Below, one piece after another: positions 1 to 6,289 of a stretch of DNA of 7,110 bases. Position numbers and translations under genes: made by a program. This stretch comes from CAZJGF01 sp964545665. Its GTDB lineage: Bacteria; Chloroflexota; Dehalococcoidia; GIF9; AB-539-J10. The stretch lies in the NCBI GenBank assembly GCA_964545665.1, contig CAZJGF010000081.1, positions 1-7,110 of the forward strand. The letters run 5' to 3'. Positions within the stretch are counted from its first letter, which is position 1, and every line of letters starts with the position of its first letter. The notes under the pieces are model-generated. The model saw only the letters and a program-made list of their open reading frames with translations, did no database searches and was not told the origin of the DNA.

Positions 1-48
1 ACCACCTGAACCCCATTCAGGTGCGCTACCAGGCTGCGCTACACCCCG
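1..48 (-). tRNA. tRNA-Pro (anticodon GGG), 3' part cut off by the window edge
   Basis: The reverse complement of 48 to 1 folds as the first two thirds of a tRNA. It has a 7-nt acceptor strand CGGGGTG, then T8 and A9, a D stem GCGC/GCGC around a loop with GG, a 5-bp anticodon stem CCTGA/TCAGG, and a 7-nt loop ATGGGGT. U33 precedes the anticodon GGG (plus-strand positions 12-14) and is followed by G37, as expected for proline tRNAs. The last bases seen, TGGT, begin the variable loop. The T arm, the 3' acceptor strand and any CCA lie outside the window. It reads proline codons CCC and CCU. It is transcribed away from the foldase gene. Confidence 0.92.
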
Positions 49-72
49 TCGCCCTATTCTCACTGGTATGGT

Positions 73-78
73 ATCATA
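73..78 (-). promoter_or_regulatory. possible -10 box for the tRNA-Pro gene
   Basis: On the minus strand this hexamer reads TATGAT, five of six matches to the bacterial -10 consensus. It lies 24 bases before the tRNA 5' end, which would leave a short leader for RNase P to remove. No good -35 box stands 16-18 bases further up (AATAAT at 96-101 is poor), so the assignment is tentative. Confidence 0.3.
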
Positions 79-148
79 TCTACACTGCCCCAGCAATTAT
101 TATTAGATATTGGATAGAAATTTCACACTGAGCGACGCGGGGGATTTG

Positions 149-154
149 TATAAG
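149..154 (+). promoter_or_regulatory. possible -10 box for the foldase-hom-thrC-folE group
   Basis: TATAAG matches five of six -10 bases and is preceded by TG, though directly adjacent rather than one base away as in an extended -10. The best -35-like hexamer, TTCACA at 122-127, matches five of six bases but lies 21 bases upstream, longer than the usual 17. This is the only intergenic stretch before the four plus-strand genes, so a promoter is expected here, but its exact place is uncertain. Confidence 0.3.
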
Positions 155-180
155 AGATTCTTAGCCACAGAGCTCAGAAT

Positions 181-188
181 GAGGAAAG
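181..188 (+). promoter_or_regulatory. ribosome binding site supporting a TTG start
   Basis: The purine-rich GAGGAAAG lies 12 bases before TTG at 201. A stop codon in the same frame (TGA, 180-182) rules out a longer protein, and no ATG or GTG lies between. The next in-frame Met is residue 73, inside the folded exported part, so TTG 201 is the only start that keeps the membrane anchor. Confidence 0.6.
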
Positions 189-200
189 AGTAAACAACTA

Positions 201-1424
201 TTGAGTAAGAAACAGAAAAGGGTTGAACCTAAGCACATTCCTACCAAGCGTCAACTGTCTAAGTGGGAACGCGAAAGGAAAATACGCCGAATCATAATAG
301 TCGCTGCCGCCATTTTCCTATCGGGGACCATAGGCTACGCTGGGTATGGATACTACGAGAGCAACGTTAAGCCCCTTCACGAGGTTGTGATTGAGGTAAA
401 CGAGGCCTCATTCACTATGGATTACTACATAGAGACACTGGACGCCTATACTAAAGATGCAGATCCGTCTCAACTCAGTTACATGTCTCAAATAGCCGCC
501 AATCAGATTGTGCAAGACGAACTGGTCAGGCAAGGAGCCCACAGCCTGGGAGTTGAGGTTACCAATGAGGAAATAGATGGCAGAATTGAGGAAAAAGGCT
601 TGCCCGATGAAGAAGCATACCGGGAAATAATATCTGCTGACCTATTAAGGGAGAAGCTGCAAGAATATTTCGCCTCTCAGTTGCCCGATACTATGGAGCA
701 GGCACACATTCAAATAATGCTTGTCGAGAGTCAGAAGGTAGCTTATGATGTGATAGCCAGAATTGAAAGTGGCAACGATTTTGCTACCTTGGTGGATGAG
801 TTCTCCTGCAATCCTCAAGCCGAAGGCGACCTAGGCTGGCTGCCCCAAGAGTTAATATCCAATCCCCTTGTCGGAGACGCTGCCTTCGATATTGAGCCAG
901 GCGAGGTGCGGTCCGTCCACGATGAGTCAACAGGCAAAAACGTCGGCTACTGGCTCATAGAGGTTACCGAGAAAGATGAGGAGAAAGGAATCAAGGCCAG
1001 AGCTATGCTGTTAGGCAGCAGACAGGAAGCTGACGAGGTGAAAGCCCAACTGACCAGTGACAATTTTGCTGAGCTAGCTGATGAGTACTCCCAATATATG
1101 GGCGAAGAGGATAGCGGCGAACTAGGCTGGATAAAACAAGGAGATATGTATAGCGATGCCTTCGATGAAGTTGCCTTTAATCTCGACCTTGATATTGTCA
1201 GCGAGCCAGTCAAAGACAGAACAGTCCAAACCGAAGACGGGTACTGGATAGTTCAGGTCATAGAGAAAGCCGACCGTGAGCTAAGCGAGGATACTGGAGC
1301 AAGGCTAACGATGAAATACTTGCAGGATTGGTTCAACGAGCAACGGGACAGTAGCACAATCGAAAGCTATCTCGACCAAGAAAAGGCAGGATGGGCTCTG
1401 GACAAGGTTCTGGAAAGGAGATAG
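201..1424 (+). CDS. membrane-anchored foldase with two parvulin-like (PpiC/SurA/PrsA family) domains
   Basis: The 407-residue protein has a lysine/arginine-rich cytosolic head (1-30) and one hydrophobic span (about 31-51). No cysteine follows the span, so it should be a membrane-anchored protein rather than a lipoprotein. A SurA_N-like helical segment with an EVNEASFTMDYY start (about 62-160) comes next. Two parvulin-like repeats follow, at about 166-257 and 266-356, each with FA.L.DE(F/Y)S, GDLGW or GELGW, an acidic-hydrophobic AF or VAF segment, and GYW near the end. A short helical tail contains YLQDWFNEQRD. Family members help exported proteins fold outside the cytoplasmic membrane. The histidines normally seen in active parvulins (HIL near the start, GYH near the end) are replaced in both repeats (I172 and W251; A268 and W349), so a chaperone role without strong isomerase activity is plausible. 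It starts with TTG. The hom ribosome binding site lies inside its last codons, which suggests co-expression. The family call is firm; the client proteins are unknown. Confidence 0.88.
   Translation: MSKKQKRVEPKHIPTKRQLSKWERERKIRRIIIVAAAIFLSGTIGYAGYGYYESNVKPLHEVVIEVNEASFTMDYYIETLDAYTKDADPSQLSYMSQIAANQIVQDELVRQGAHSLGVEVTNEEIDGRIEEKGLPDEEAYREIISADLLREKLQEYFASQLPDTMEQAHIQIMLVESQKVAYDVIARIESGNDFATLVDEFSCNPQAEGDLGWLPQELISNPLVGDAAFDIEPGEVRSVHDESTGKNVGYWLIEVTEKDEEKGIKARAMLLGSRQEADEVKAQLTSDNFAELADEYSQYMGEEDSGELGWIKQGDMYSDAFDEVAFNLDLDIVSEPVKDRTVQTEDGYWIVQVIEKADRELSEDTGARLTMKYLQDWFNEQRDSSTIESYLDQEKAGWALDKVLERR
1414..1420 (+). promoter_or_regulatory. strong ribosome binding site of hom
   Basis: AAAGGAG lies 8 bases before ATG 1429 and 11 before ATG 1432, inside the last codons of the foldase gene. 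It is the best Shine-Dalgarno match in the window and links hom translation to readthrough from the gene before it. Confidence 0.7.
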
Positions 1425-1428
1425 CACT

Positions 1429-2721
1429 ATGATGAAGGATATTGGCGTTGGTCTGCTGGGCTTGGGCGTCGTGGGCAACGCTGTGGCCGAGGTTATACTT
1501 AACAAGGCAGATAAACTAGCTGACCAAGTGGGAGCTTCATTAGCTTTAAAGAAAGTGCTGGTGCGCGATGTAGATAAACAACGCAGGGTGAAACTCGAGC
1601 CTCACGTGCTAACCAGTCACGCTGAGGAAGTTCTCACTGACTCTGACGTAGGTATAGTGATTGAGGTTATTGGCGGTGAACACCCTGCCCTGGAGTATAT
1701 AAAAGAAGCTATCACTCACAACAAACATGTAGTTACCGCCAATAAGGAAGTAATAGCCAAATACGGATACAAGCTACTGTCCTTAGCCCAAGAACACAAT
1801 GTCGACCTCCGTTATGAAGCAAGCGTAGGTAGCGGTATACCCCTTATATCTTCTTTCCTCCAAGACTTGGCAGCTAACGATATCTCGGCTATATATGCCA
1901 TCCTTAATGGCACCACCAACAATATTCTCACTCAGATGTCGCAGGAAGGACTGGATTTTTCTTCAGCTTTGAAGCAAGCTCAGGATTGTGGTTATGCTGA
2001 AGCCGATCCAACTAACGACATTGAAGGCACAGATGCCGCCTATAAGCTGGTTATATTATCTAGTTTGGCTTTTCACACCCCCGTCAATCCTCAGGACGTA
2101 TATTGCGAGGGAATCTCACGTCTTGCCGCTCAAGATTTCCGATACGCTAAGGAATTGGGCTATGCTATAAAGCTTTTGGCTATCGCCAAGCGGGAAGGCA
2201 AAAACATCGAAGTACGCGTCCACCCAGCCTTCACTGCCCAGAACTCACAGTTAGCCAAGGTGGATGGCGTTTTTAACGCCATTCAAGTGGAAGGCAACCT
2301 AGCTGGCAAATTGGTCTTCTATGGGCAAGGAGCAGGAGCTCTGCCAGCCTCCAGCGCCATCATGGCAGACGTGTTGACAATAGCTAGGAACATCCATCAG
2401 GGGGTAAGCAACACTCCCAGGTTAGAATTGAAACAAAAACTAGCTGTTAAACCTATGTCTGATGTAAAGACGCGCTACTACTTCAGGCTGAATGTGGCTG
2501 ATCGCCCCGGCGTCTTAGCTCAAATCTCAAAAGTCTTGGGTGACAATTCCATCAGCATTTCTTCCGTGATGCAGAAGGAGATCGATTTGAAGTCTCAAAC
2601 TGCCGTGATTGTCATCATGACACATCCAGCCGAGGAGAGGGCAGTGCAAAAGGCTCTAAAGGAACTGAGACAGCTACCAGCAGTGAACGAGGTCAGTAAC
2701 CTCATCAGGGTTGAAGGCTGA
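1429..2721 (+). CDS. hom: homoserine dehydrogenase with C-terminal ACT domain
   Basis: This cytosolic enzyme reduces aspartate 4-semialdehyde to homoserine with NAD(P)H, at the branch to threonine and methionine. The 430 residues match the usual bacterial length. A Rossmann nucleotide site GLLGLGVVG lies at about 8-16, VTANK with K106 at 102-106, and LNGTTNNIL at 159-167. The catalytic cluster [19 protein letters not shown] carries E191, D197, D202 and K206, with the same spacing as the known acidic and lysine residues of the yeast enzyme. A C-terminal ACT domain (about 350-425, with [16 protein letters not shown]) suggests feedback control, usually by threonine in this family. Two ATG codons stand in tandem (1429 and 1432). 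The strong AAAGGAG at 1414-1420 serves either, and I keep the first. It starts 4 bases after the foldase stop, and thrC starts 4 bases after its own stop, so translation is probably coupled. No aspartokinase is fused to it. Confidence 0.96.
   Translation: MMKDIGVGLLGLGVVGNAVAEVILNKADKLADQVGASLALKKVLVRDVDKQRRVKLEPHVLTSHAEEVLTDSDVGIVIEVIGGEHPALEYIKEAITHNKHVVTANKEVIAKYGYKLLSLAQEHNVDLRYEASVGSGIPLISSFLQDLAANDISAIYAILNGTTNNILTQMSQEGLDFSSALKQAQDCGYAEADPTNDIEGTDAAYKLVILSSLAFHTPVNPQDVYCEGISRLAAQDFRYAKELGYAIKLLAIAKREGKNIEVRVHPAFTAQNSQLAKVDGVFNAIQVEGNLAGKLVFYGQGAGALPASSAIMADVLTIARNIHQGVSNTPRLELKQKLAVKPMSDVKTRYYFRLNVADRPGVLAQISKVLGDNSISISSVMQKEIDLKSQTAVIVIMTHPAEERAVQKALKELRQLPAVNEVSNLIRVEG
2713..2717 (+). 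promoter_or_regulatory. ribosome binding site favouring ATG 2726 for thrC
   Basis: GAAGG lies 8 bases before ATG 2726 and overlaps the last codons of hom. The alternative TTG at 2711 has only an AGGG directly against it, too close for good ribosome placement. This supports the shorter threonine synthase. Confidence 0.5.
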
Positions 2722-2725
2722 AGGG

Positions 2726-3772
2726 ATGAAGCAAGGCGTCTTGAATATCTATCGTGACTTTCTTCCAGTCACTCCAGCCACACCCATGATCACTCTTGGC
2801 GAGGGAGATACGCCTCTAGTGAGATCAAACACCCTGGAGAAGGAACTCGGCGGTGCTGAGCTTTACTTCAAGCTTGAGGGCTGTAACCCCACTGGTTCCT
2901 TCAAGGACCGCGGCATGGTGGTAGCAGTAGCCAAAGCAGTAGAAAGCGGCAGCTCCAGCATCATTTGCGCCTCAACTGGTAACACCAGCGCTTCAGCAGC
3001 CGCTTATGGAGCCAGGTTTGGGCTCCAGACCATTGTCATTATCCCTAAAGGGAAAATAGCCACAGGCAAACTAGCTCAAGCTATCGCCTATGATGCTCAG
3101 GTCATAGGCATAAAGGGTAATTTTGACCAGGCGCTTAACATAGTCCGCGCTCTGACTGAGAGATACCCTGTCACCTTGGTCAACTCAATCAATCCCAACC
3201 GCATTGAGGGTCAGAAGACTGCGGCATTTGAAATCGTAGATGACTTAGGCGATGCCCCTGATTACCTCTTTGTACCTGTGGGCAACGCCGGCAATATCAC
3301 CGCGTACTGGAAAGGATTTACAGAGTATCACCGAATAGGCAAAACCAGCCATACTCCCAAGATGATGGGCTTCCAGGCTGCTGGTGCGGCACCAATAGTG
3401 AGGGGCGAAGTTCTCAAGCGACCGAAGACCATTGCCACAGCCATTTGCATTGGCAACCCTGCTAGCTGGCAAAAGGCGGTGGCGGCGCGAGCTGAGTCAG
3501 GTGGCATCATTGACTGTGTCACTGACGATGAGATTATGAACGCCTACAGGCTAGTGGCAACCAAGGAGGGCATCTTTAGCGAGCTAGCCTCTGCTGCTTC
3601 CGTAGCTGGACTTATGAAACTGTCACGAAGGCAAGATTTCTCTGGCAAAAAAGTGGTCTGCATCATTACGGGAACGGGATTAAAGGAGCCTGGCATACCT
3701 TCTAAACATGCTCAACCCTTGGAGGAGCTTCCATCTGACCTGGCCGTGGTTGAGAAAGTTTTATTCGGGTGA
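2726..3772 (+). CDS. thrC: threonine synthase, PLP-dependent
   Basis: This enzyme converts O-phosphohomoserine and water to threonine and phosphate, the last step of threonine synthesis, in the cytosol. From ATG 2726 it has 348 residues, typical of the short bacterial and archaeal form. It opens with YRDFLPVT and LGEGDTPL, common in this family. The PLP lysine is K60 in [21 protein letters not shown] (83-94) binds substrate and cofactor, GNAGN (186-190) is the PLP phosphate loop, and TGTGLKEP (315-322) closes the site. One oddity is ELASAAS at 286-292, where EPASAAS is usual. An in-frame TTG at 2711 would add five residues and overlap hom by 11 bases. I prefer ATG 2726 because GAAGG at 2713-2717 sits 8 bases before it and the homologous N-terminus begins near here. 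No thrB lies beside it, so homoserine kinase must come from elsewhere. Confidence 0.95.
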   Translation: MKQGVLNIYRDFLPVTPATPMITLGEGDTPLVRSNTLEKELGGAELYFKLEGCNPTGSFKDRGMVVAVAKAVESGSSSIICASTGNTSASAAAYGARFGLQTIVIIPKGKIATGKLAQAIAYDAQVIGIKGNFDQALNIVRALTERYPVTLVNSINPNRIEGQKTAAFEIVDDLGDAPDYLFVPVGNAGNITAYWKGFTEYHRIGKTSHTPKMMGFQAAGAAPIVRGEVLKRPKTIATAICIGNPASWQKAVAARAESGGIIDCVTDDEIMNAYRLVATKEGIFSELASAASVAGLMKLSRRQDFSGKKVVCIITGTGLKEPGIPSKHAQPLEELPSDLAVVEKVLFG

Positions 3773-3803
3773 TTCAATAGCCCAGCGCAGCTTCATTAGG
3801 AGT

Positions 3804-3809
3804 GAGGAG
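3804..3809 (+). promoter_or_regulatory. ribosome binding site of folE, with a second purine tract upstream
   Basis: GAGGAG ends 5 bases before ATG 3815. A second match, TAGGAG at 3797-3802, lies 12 bases before the start. The nearer one is slightly tight and the farther one slightly long, so either may be used. The 42-base gap before folE holds no clear terminator or promoter, so folE is probably read together with thrC. Confidence 0.55.
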
Positions 3810-3814
3810 TTCAA

Positions 3815-4384
3815 ATGGTTAATCAAGACAAAGTCAAATTAGCAATGACTTCTATGATCGAGGCTATCGGCGAGGACGCTCTCAGAGAACACCTGAGAGA
3901 TACTCCACAGCGGGTTGCCGAAATGTATGCTGAGCTTTTCTCCGGTCTGGATGCTGACCCTAAAGCCGAGCTATCAGTTAGCTTTGATGAAGGCCACCAG
4001 GAGATGGTGATTTTGAGAGACATTCCCTTTTATTCTATGTGCGAACATCATCTCTTACCTTTCTACGGGGTAGCGCACGTGGGCTACATACCGAGCATGA
4101 GCGGCAAAGTAGTGGGGATAAGCAAACTGGCCAGAGTGGTAGAAATATATGCCAGGCGCCTTCAGCTCCAAGAAAGAATGACCAGGCAGATTGCCGATAC
4201 TATCTTTGAGGTTCTTCAGCCTGACGGCGTGGGTGTAGTAATTCAAGCGGAACACTTATGCATGACCATGCGCGGAGTCAAGAAGCCAGGGACTAACGTG
4301 ATAACTTCAGCGACCAGAGGGACTTTCCGCAGTAGAACAGTTACCCGCTCTGAATTCTTGTCCTTGATTCAGGGCAAACAATAA
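3815..4384 (+). CDS. folE: GTP cyclohydrolase I (type IA, zinc-dependent)
   Basis: It opens the GTP ring to make 7,8-dihydroneopterin triphosphate and formate, the first step toward folate and other pterins, as a cytosolic ring-shaped homodecamer in known members. The 189 residues match the family. The [17 protein letters not shown] stretch (28-44) is the usual N-terminal helix region. [20 protein letters not shown] (74-93) carries the zinc ligands C76 and H79, and C149 in [14 protein letters not shown] supplies the third. H147, two residues before C149, matches the catalytic histidine of the E. coli enzyme (H179 beside C181). The GTP-binding SATRGTF segment (165-171) is present. All zinc and catalytic residues are intact, so this is the zinc-dependent type and not the FolE2 family. 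It follows thrC by 42 bases in the same direction, without an evident pathway link. Its stop codon is separated by one base from the stop of the convergent permease gene. Confidence 0.97.
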   Translation: MVNQDKVKLAMTSMIEAIGEDALREHLRDTPQRVAEMYAELFSGLDADPKAELSVSFDEGHQEMVILRDIPFYSMCEHHLLPFYGVAHVGYIPSMSGKVVGISKLARVVEIYARRLQLQERMTRQIADTIFEVLQPDGVGVVIQAEHLCMTMRGVKKPGTNVITSATRGTFRSRTVTRSEFLSLIQGKQ

Positions 4385-4412
4385 CCTATTCACGGCGCAA
4401 GGCCTCAATAGG
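4375..4412 (-). terminator. weak terminator-like hairpin at the end of the ABC transporter operon
   Basis: Reading leftward on the minus strand, CCTATT (4412-4407) pairs with AATAGG (4390-4385). Inside, GGC (4404-4402) pairs with GCC (4396-4394) around a 5-base loop, with a small internal loop between the stems. The T-rich tail TTATTGTTTG (4384-4375) follows at once. The right arm contains the permease stop codon TAG. The stem is short and partly AT, so it would be a weak terminator. On the plus strand the same hairpin lacks a T tract, so it would not stop folE transcripts. Confidence 0.35.
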
Positions 4413-5633
4413 ATTAAGCCGCGCTGCTCTGACTGCAGGATAAAGGCCAGAGGCAAGCCCAACAAAGATGGCTACACCCACTGCCAAAGCAACGACATCT
4501 CCCGGAACTATGGCTGGGAATGGAAATCCCATGCCAGCCAACGCGCCAGCGCTAATTCTCACTATCAGCCAACCCAAGCCCAGTCCCACGGCACCACCAC
4601 ATAGACTCAGCACGGCAGCTTCAATAAGAAACTGAGTTAAAACGTCACGACGTTTGGCGCCTAGCGCCTTGCGTAGCCCAATTTCTCTGGTGCGCTCAGT
4701 TACCGAGACCAGCATGATATTCATTATGCCGATGCCACCAACCAGGAGGGAAATGCCAGCTATGGCACCCATGATAATCTCTCCAATCGCATACATCTGG
4801 TCAGCAGTGCGCGATATATCACCCATGCTAAATACAGTAAAATCGTCGTCCTCTCCTGGCCTGATGCGATGGCGGTCGCGAAGAATGTTGCTAATCTCCC
4901 ACTGTGCTGAGCTTGTCGCCTCTTTGCTTTTCGCCTGAACAGCGATAGTCTGAATGTAATGCTCGGCACCGCCAGCGCGCTCAGAGGACAGGATCGCTTG
5001 CGCTGTGCTTAGAGGCACCATGGCCGACTGGTCCTCCGTGCCAAAAGACTCCCCTTTAGATTTGAGAACCCCCGTAACCTTAAATTGGCGTCCATCAATT
5101 CTGACGTTTGCACCCACCGGGGACATTTGCCCGAACAAGGTCTCAGCTAGCTGGTTGCCCAAGACCACCACCCTGGCCTTACTCTTGTAATCCAGCGCGG
5201 TAATAAAGATGCCTTGCTCCGCTTCAAAGTTACGCGCATACTGATATTCAGGAGTCACGCCGAGTGTTAAGCAGGTGACGTTTTCCCCTCCGCCTACTAT
5301 CTGAGTGGTGGTTTGTGTTACCGGCGCCACTATGGCTACAGAAGGGGCATCGCTAGCAATGGCCTCAGCATCCTCCAAGGTTAACGTTGAGCTGGAGCCG
5401 AACGTTCCGCCAAGCCCGCCCCCACCCGTTTGAGCGCCGGGGCTAACAAATATAAGATTGGCTCCCAGTGATTCGAAGGACGCCTGCACCATAGTCTGTT
5501 CTGCTCGAACTAGAGACACCATAGAGATAACCGCAGCTATGCCAATTAGAATGCCCAGCATGGTTAAGATTGACCTTAGCTTGTTACCAACTAAAGTACG
5601 TAGTGCAGTAGCGAAGCAATCCCAGATTTTCAT
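4386..5633 (-). CDS. ABC transporter permease, MacB/FtsX family
   Basis: This is the membrane subunit of a MacAB-like ABC system. The 415 residues follow the standard plan. A short cytosolic head with ALRTLVGNKLRSILTMLGI leads into the first span (about 22-43). A large extracellular MacB_PCD domain (about 44-280) follows, and then three spans (about 284-310, 335-358, 378-397). The cytosolic coupling segment SVTERTREIGLRKALGAKRR (310-329) is the classic FtsX/MacB contact with the ATPase. The end PAVRAARLNPIEALRRE is also typical. The protein is known to work as a dimer that transmits ATP-driven motion across the membrane, moving or extracting a substrate outside. A glycine-rich loop (about 69-77) sits early in the outer domain. 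Its ATG overlaps the ATPase stop in an ATGA junction, so the two are translationally coupled. The substrate (peptide, lipid, drug or lipoprotein) cannot be told from the sequence. Confidence 0.93.
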   Translation of the reverse strand: MKIWDCFATALRTLVGNKLRSILTMLGILIGIAAVISMVSLVRAEQTMVQASFESLGANLIFVSPGAQTGGGGLGGTFGSSSTLTLEDAEAIASDAPSVAIVAPVTQTTTQIVGGGENVTCLTLGVTPEYQYARNFEAEQGIFITALDYKSKARVVVLGNQLAETLFGQMSPVGANVRIDGRQFKVTGVLKSKGESFGTEDQSAMVPLSTAQAILSSERAGGAEHYIQTIAVQAKSKEATSSAQWEISNILRDRHRIRPGEDDDFTVFSMGDISRTADQMYAIGEIIMGAIAGISLLVGGIGIMNIMLVSVTERTREIGLRKALGAKRRDVLTQFLIEAAVLSLCGGAVGLGLGWLIVRISAGALAGMGFPFPAIVPGDVVALAVGVAIFVGLASGLYPAVRAARLNPIEALRRE

Positions 5634-6286
5634 CGCTCTATCAGACCATCACGAATTCTTATGGTGCGCTGGGTATAATCAGCGATATTTGACTCATGTG
5701 TAACCAAAGCAATAGTTATCCCTTGCCGATTCAGTTCCTGAAACAGGAGCATGATTTCCTTGCTGGTCTGGGTATCAAGGTTGCCGGTAGGCTCATCAGC
5801 TAAAAGCAGTGAGGGCTCATTTATTAACGCCCGGGCGATAGCCACCCTTTGCTGCTCGCCTCCAGCTAGCTCGTTTGGCCTGTGTTTAGCCCGATGGGCC
5901 AGCCCGACAGACTCCAAGGCTTGCAAAGCTAGTTGCCGACGATTGCGAGCACCACGGTAAACAAGCGGCAATTCCACATTAGCCAGAGCTGTATTTCTGG
6001 GCAGCAAGTTAAAGCTTTGAAAAACGAAGCCTATCTTCCTGTTTCTTATCTCAGCTAGTCTATCATCACCCAGCCTGTTCACTTCTATCCCAGCTAACCG
6101 GTATTGCCCCGAAGTAGGTTTATCCAGACAACCGATGATATTCATCAGCGTTGATTTGCCTGACCCAGACGGCCCCATAATAGCTACCATCTCCCCATCC
6201 TCAATGCAGCAGCTTATCCCCCGCAGAGCGGGAACCTCCGTTCGACCGGCTTTATACACCTTCGTTATACTATCGAGTTCAATCAT
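5630..6286 (-). CDS. ABC transporter ATP-binding protein, MacB/LolD type
   Basis: This cytosolic ATPase of 218 residues drives the neighbouring permease. Visible motifs in order: Walker [10 protein letters not shown] (38-46), Q-loop Q90 in [10 protein letters not shown], signature LAGGEQQR (140-147), Walker B LLLADEP (160-166) with catalytic E165, D-loop NLD (169-171) and H-switch H197 in LVTHE. The [21 protein letters not shown] region is characteristic of the MacB/LolD/FtsE group (the type VII ABC fold). The signature has alanine where serine is usual. Glutamate in place of the following glutamine is common in LolD-like members. The gene begins 3 bases after the adaptor stop, with GGTGG about 7 bases before ATG, and ends within the permease start codon. 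This makes adaptor, ATPase and permease one unit. Confidence 0.95.
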   Translation of the reverse strand: MIELDSITKVYKAGRTEVPALRGISCCIEDGEMVAIMGPSGSGKSTLMNIIGCLDKPTSGQYRLAGIEVNRLGDDRLAEIRNRKIGFVFQSFNLLPRNTALANVELPLVYRGARNRRQLALQALESVGLAHRAKHRPNELAGGEQQRVAIARALINEPSLLLADEPTGNLDTQTSKEIMLLFQELNRQGITIALVTHESNIADYTQRTIRIRDGLIER

Positions 6287-6289
6287 TTA

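Larger units (their letters stand above)
49..200. other. divergent intergenic region between tRNA-Pro and the foldase gene
   Basis: This 152-base gap holds the weak -10 candidates listed separately. It also holds a hairpin at 157-180: ATTCT/AGAAT, a T-C mismatch, AGC/GCT and a 6-base loop. The hairpin ends directly before the foldase ribosome binding site. A tiny ATG frame (179-193, four codons) overlaps that site but is probably chance. I see no coding gene or other RNA here. Confidence 0.5.

Noticed and set aside
179..193. Four-codon ATG frame before the foldase, considered as a leader peptide
   Set aside because: It overlaps the ribosome binding site, has no regulatory codon run, and no terminator or antiterminator pair follows it.
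1..200. tRNA-borne integration site for a mobile element
   Set aside because: The tRNA 3' end, where attachment sites usually lie, is outside the window. No integrase or repeat of the tRNA sequence is seen, and the neighbouring genes are housekeeping genes.
947..1213. 88-codon minus-strand frame within the foldase gene
   Set aside because: Serine-rich, low-complexity translation opposite the second parvulin domain, with no family resemblance; a frame shadow.
1300..1430. Threonine attenuator or T-box leader before hom
   Set aside because: hom begins 4 bases after the foldase stop, with no leader and no threonine codon run or T-box-like sequence between them.
2711..2725. TTG at 2711 as the start of threonine synthase
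   Set aside because: It has a poorly spaced ribosome site, whereas ATG 2726 has GAAGG at a good distance and fits the family N-terminus better. The TTG remains possible.
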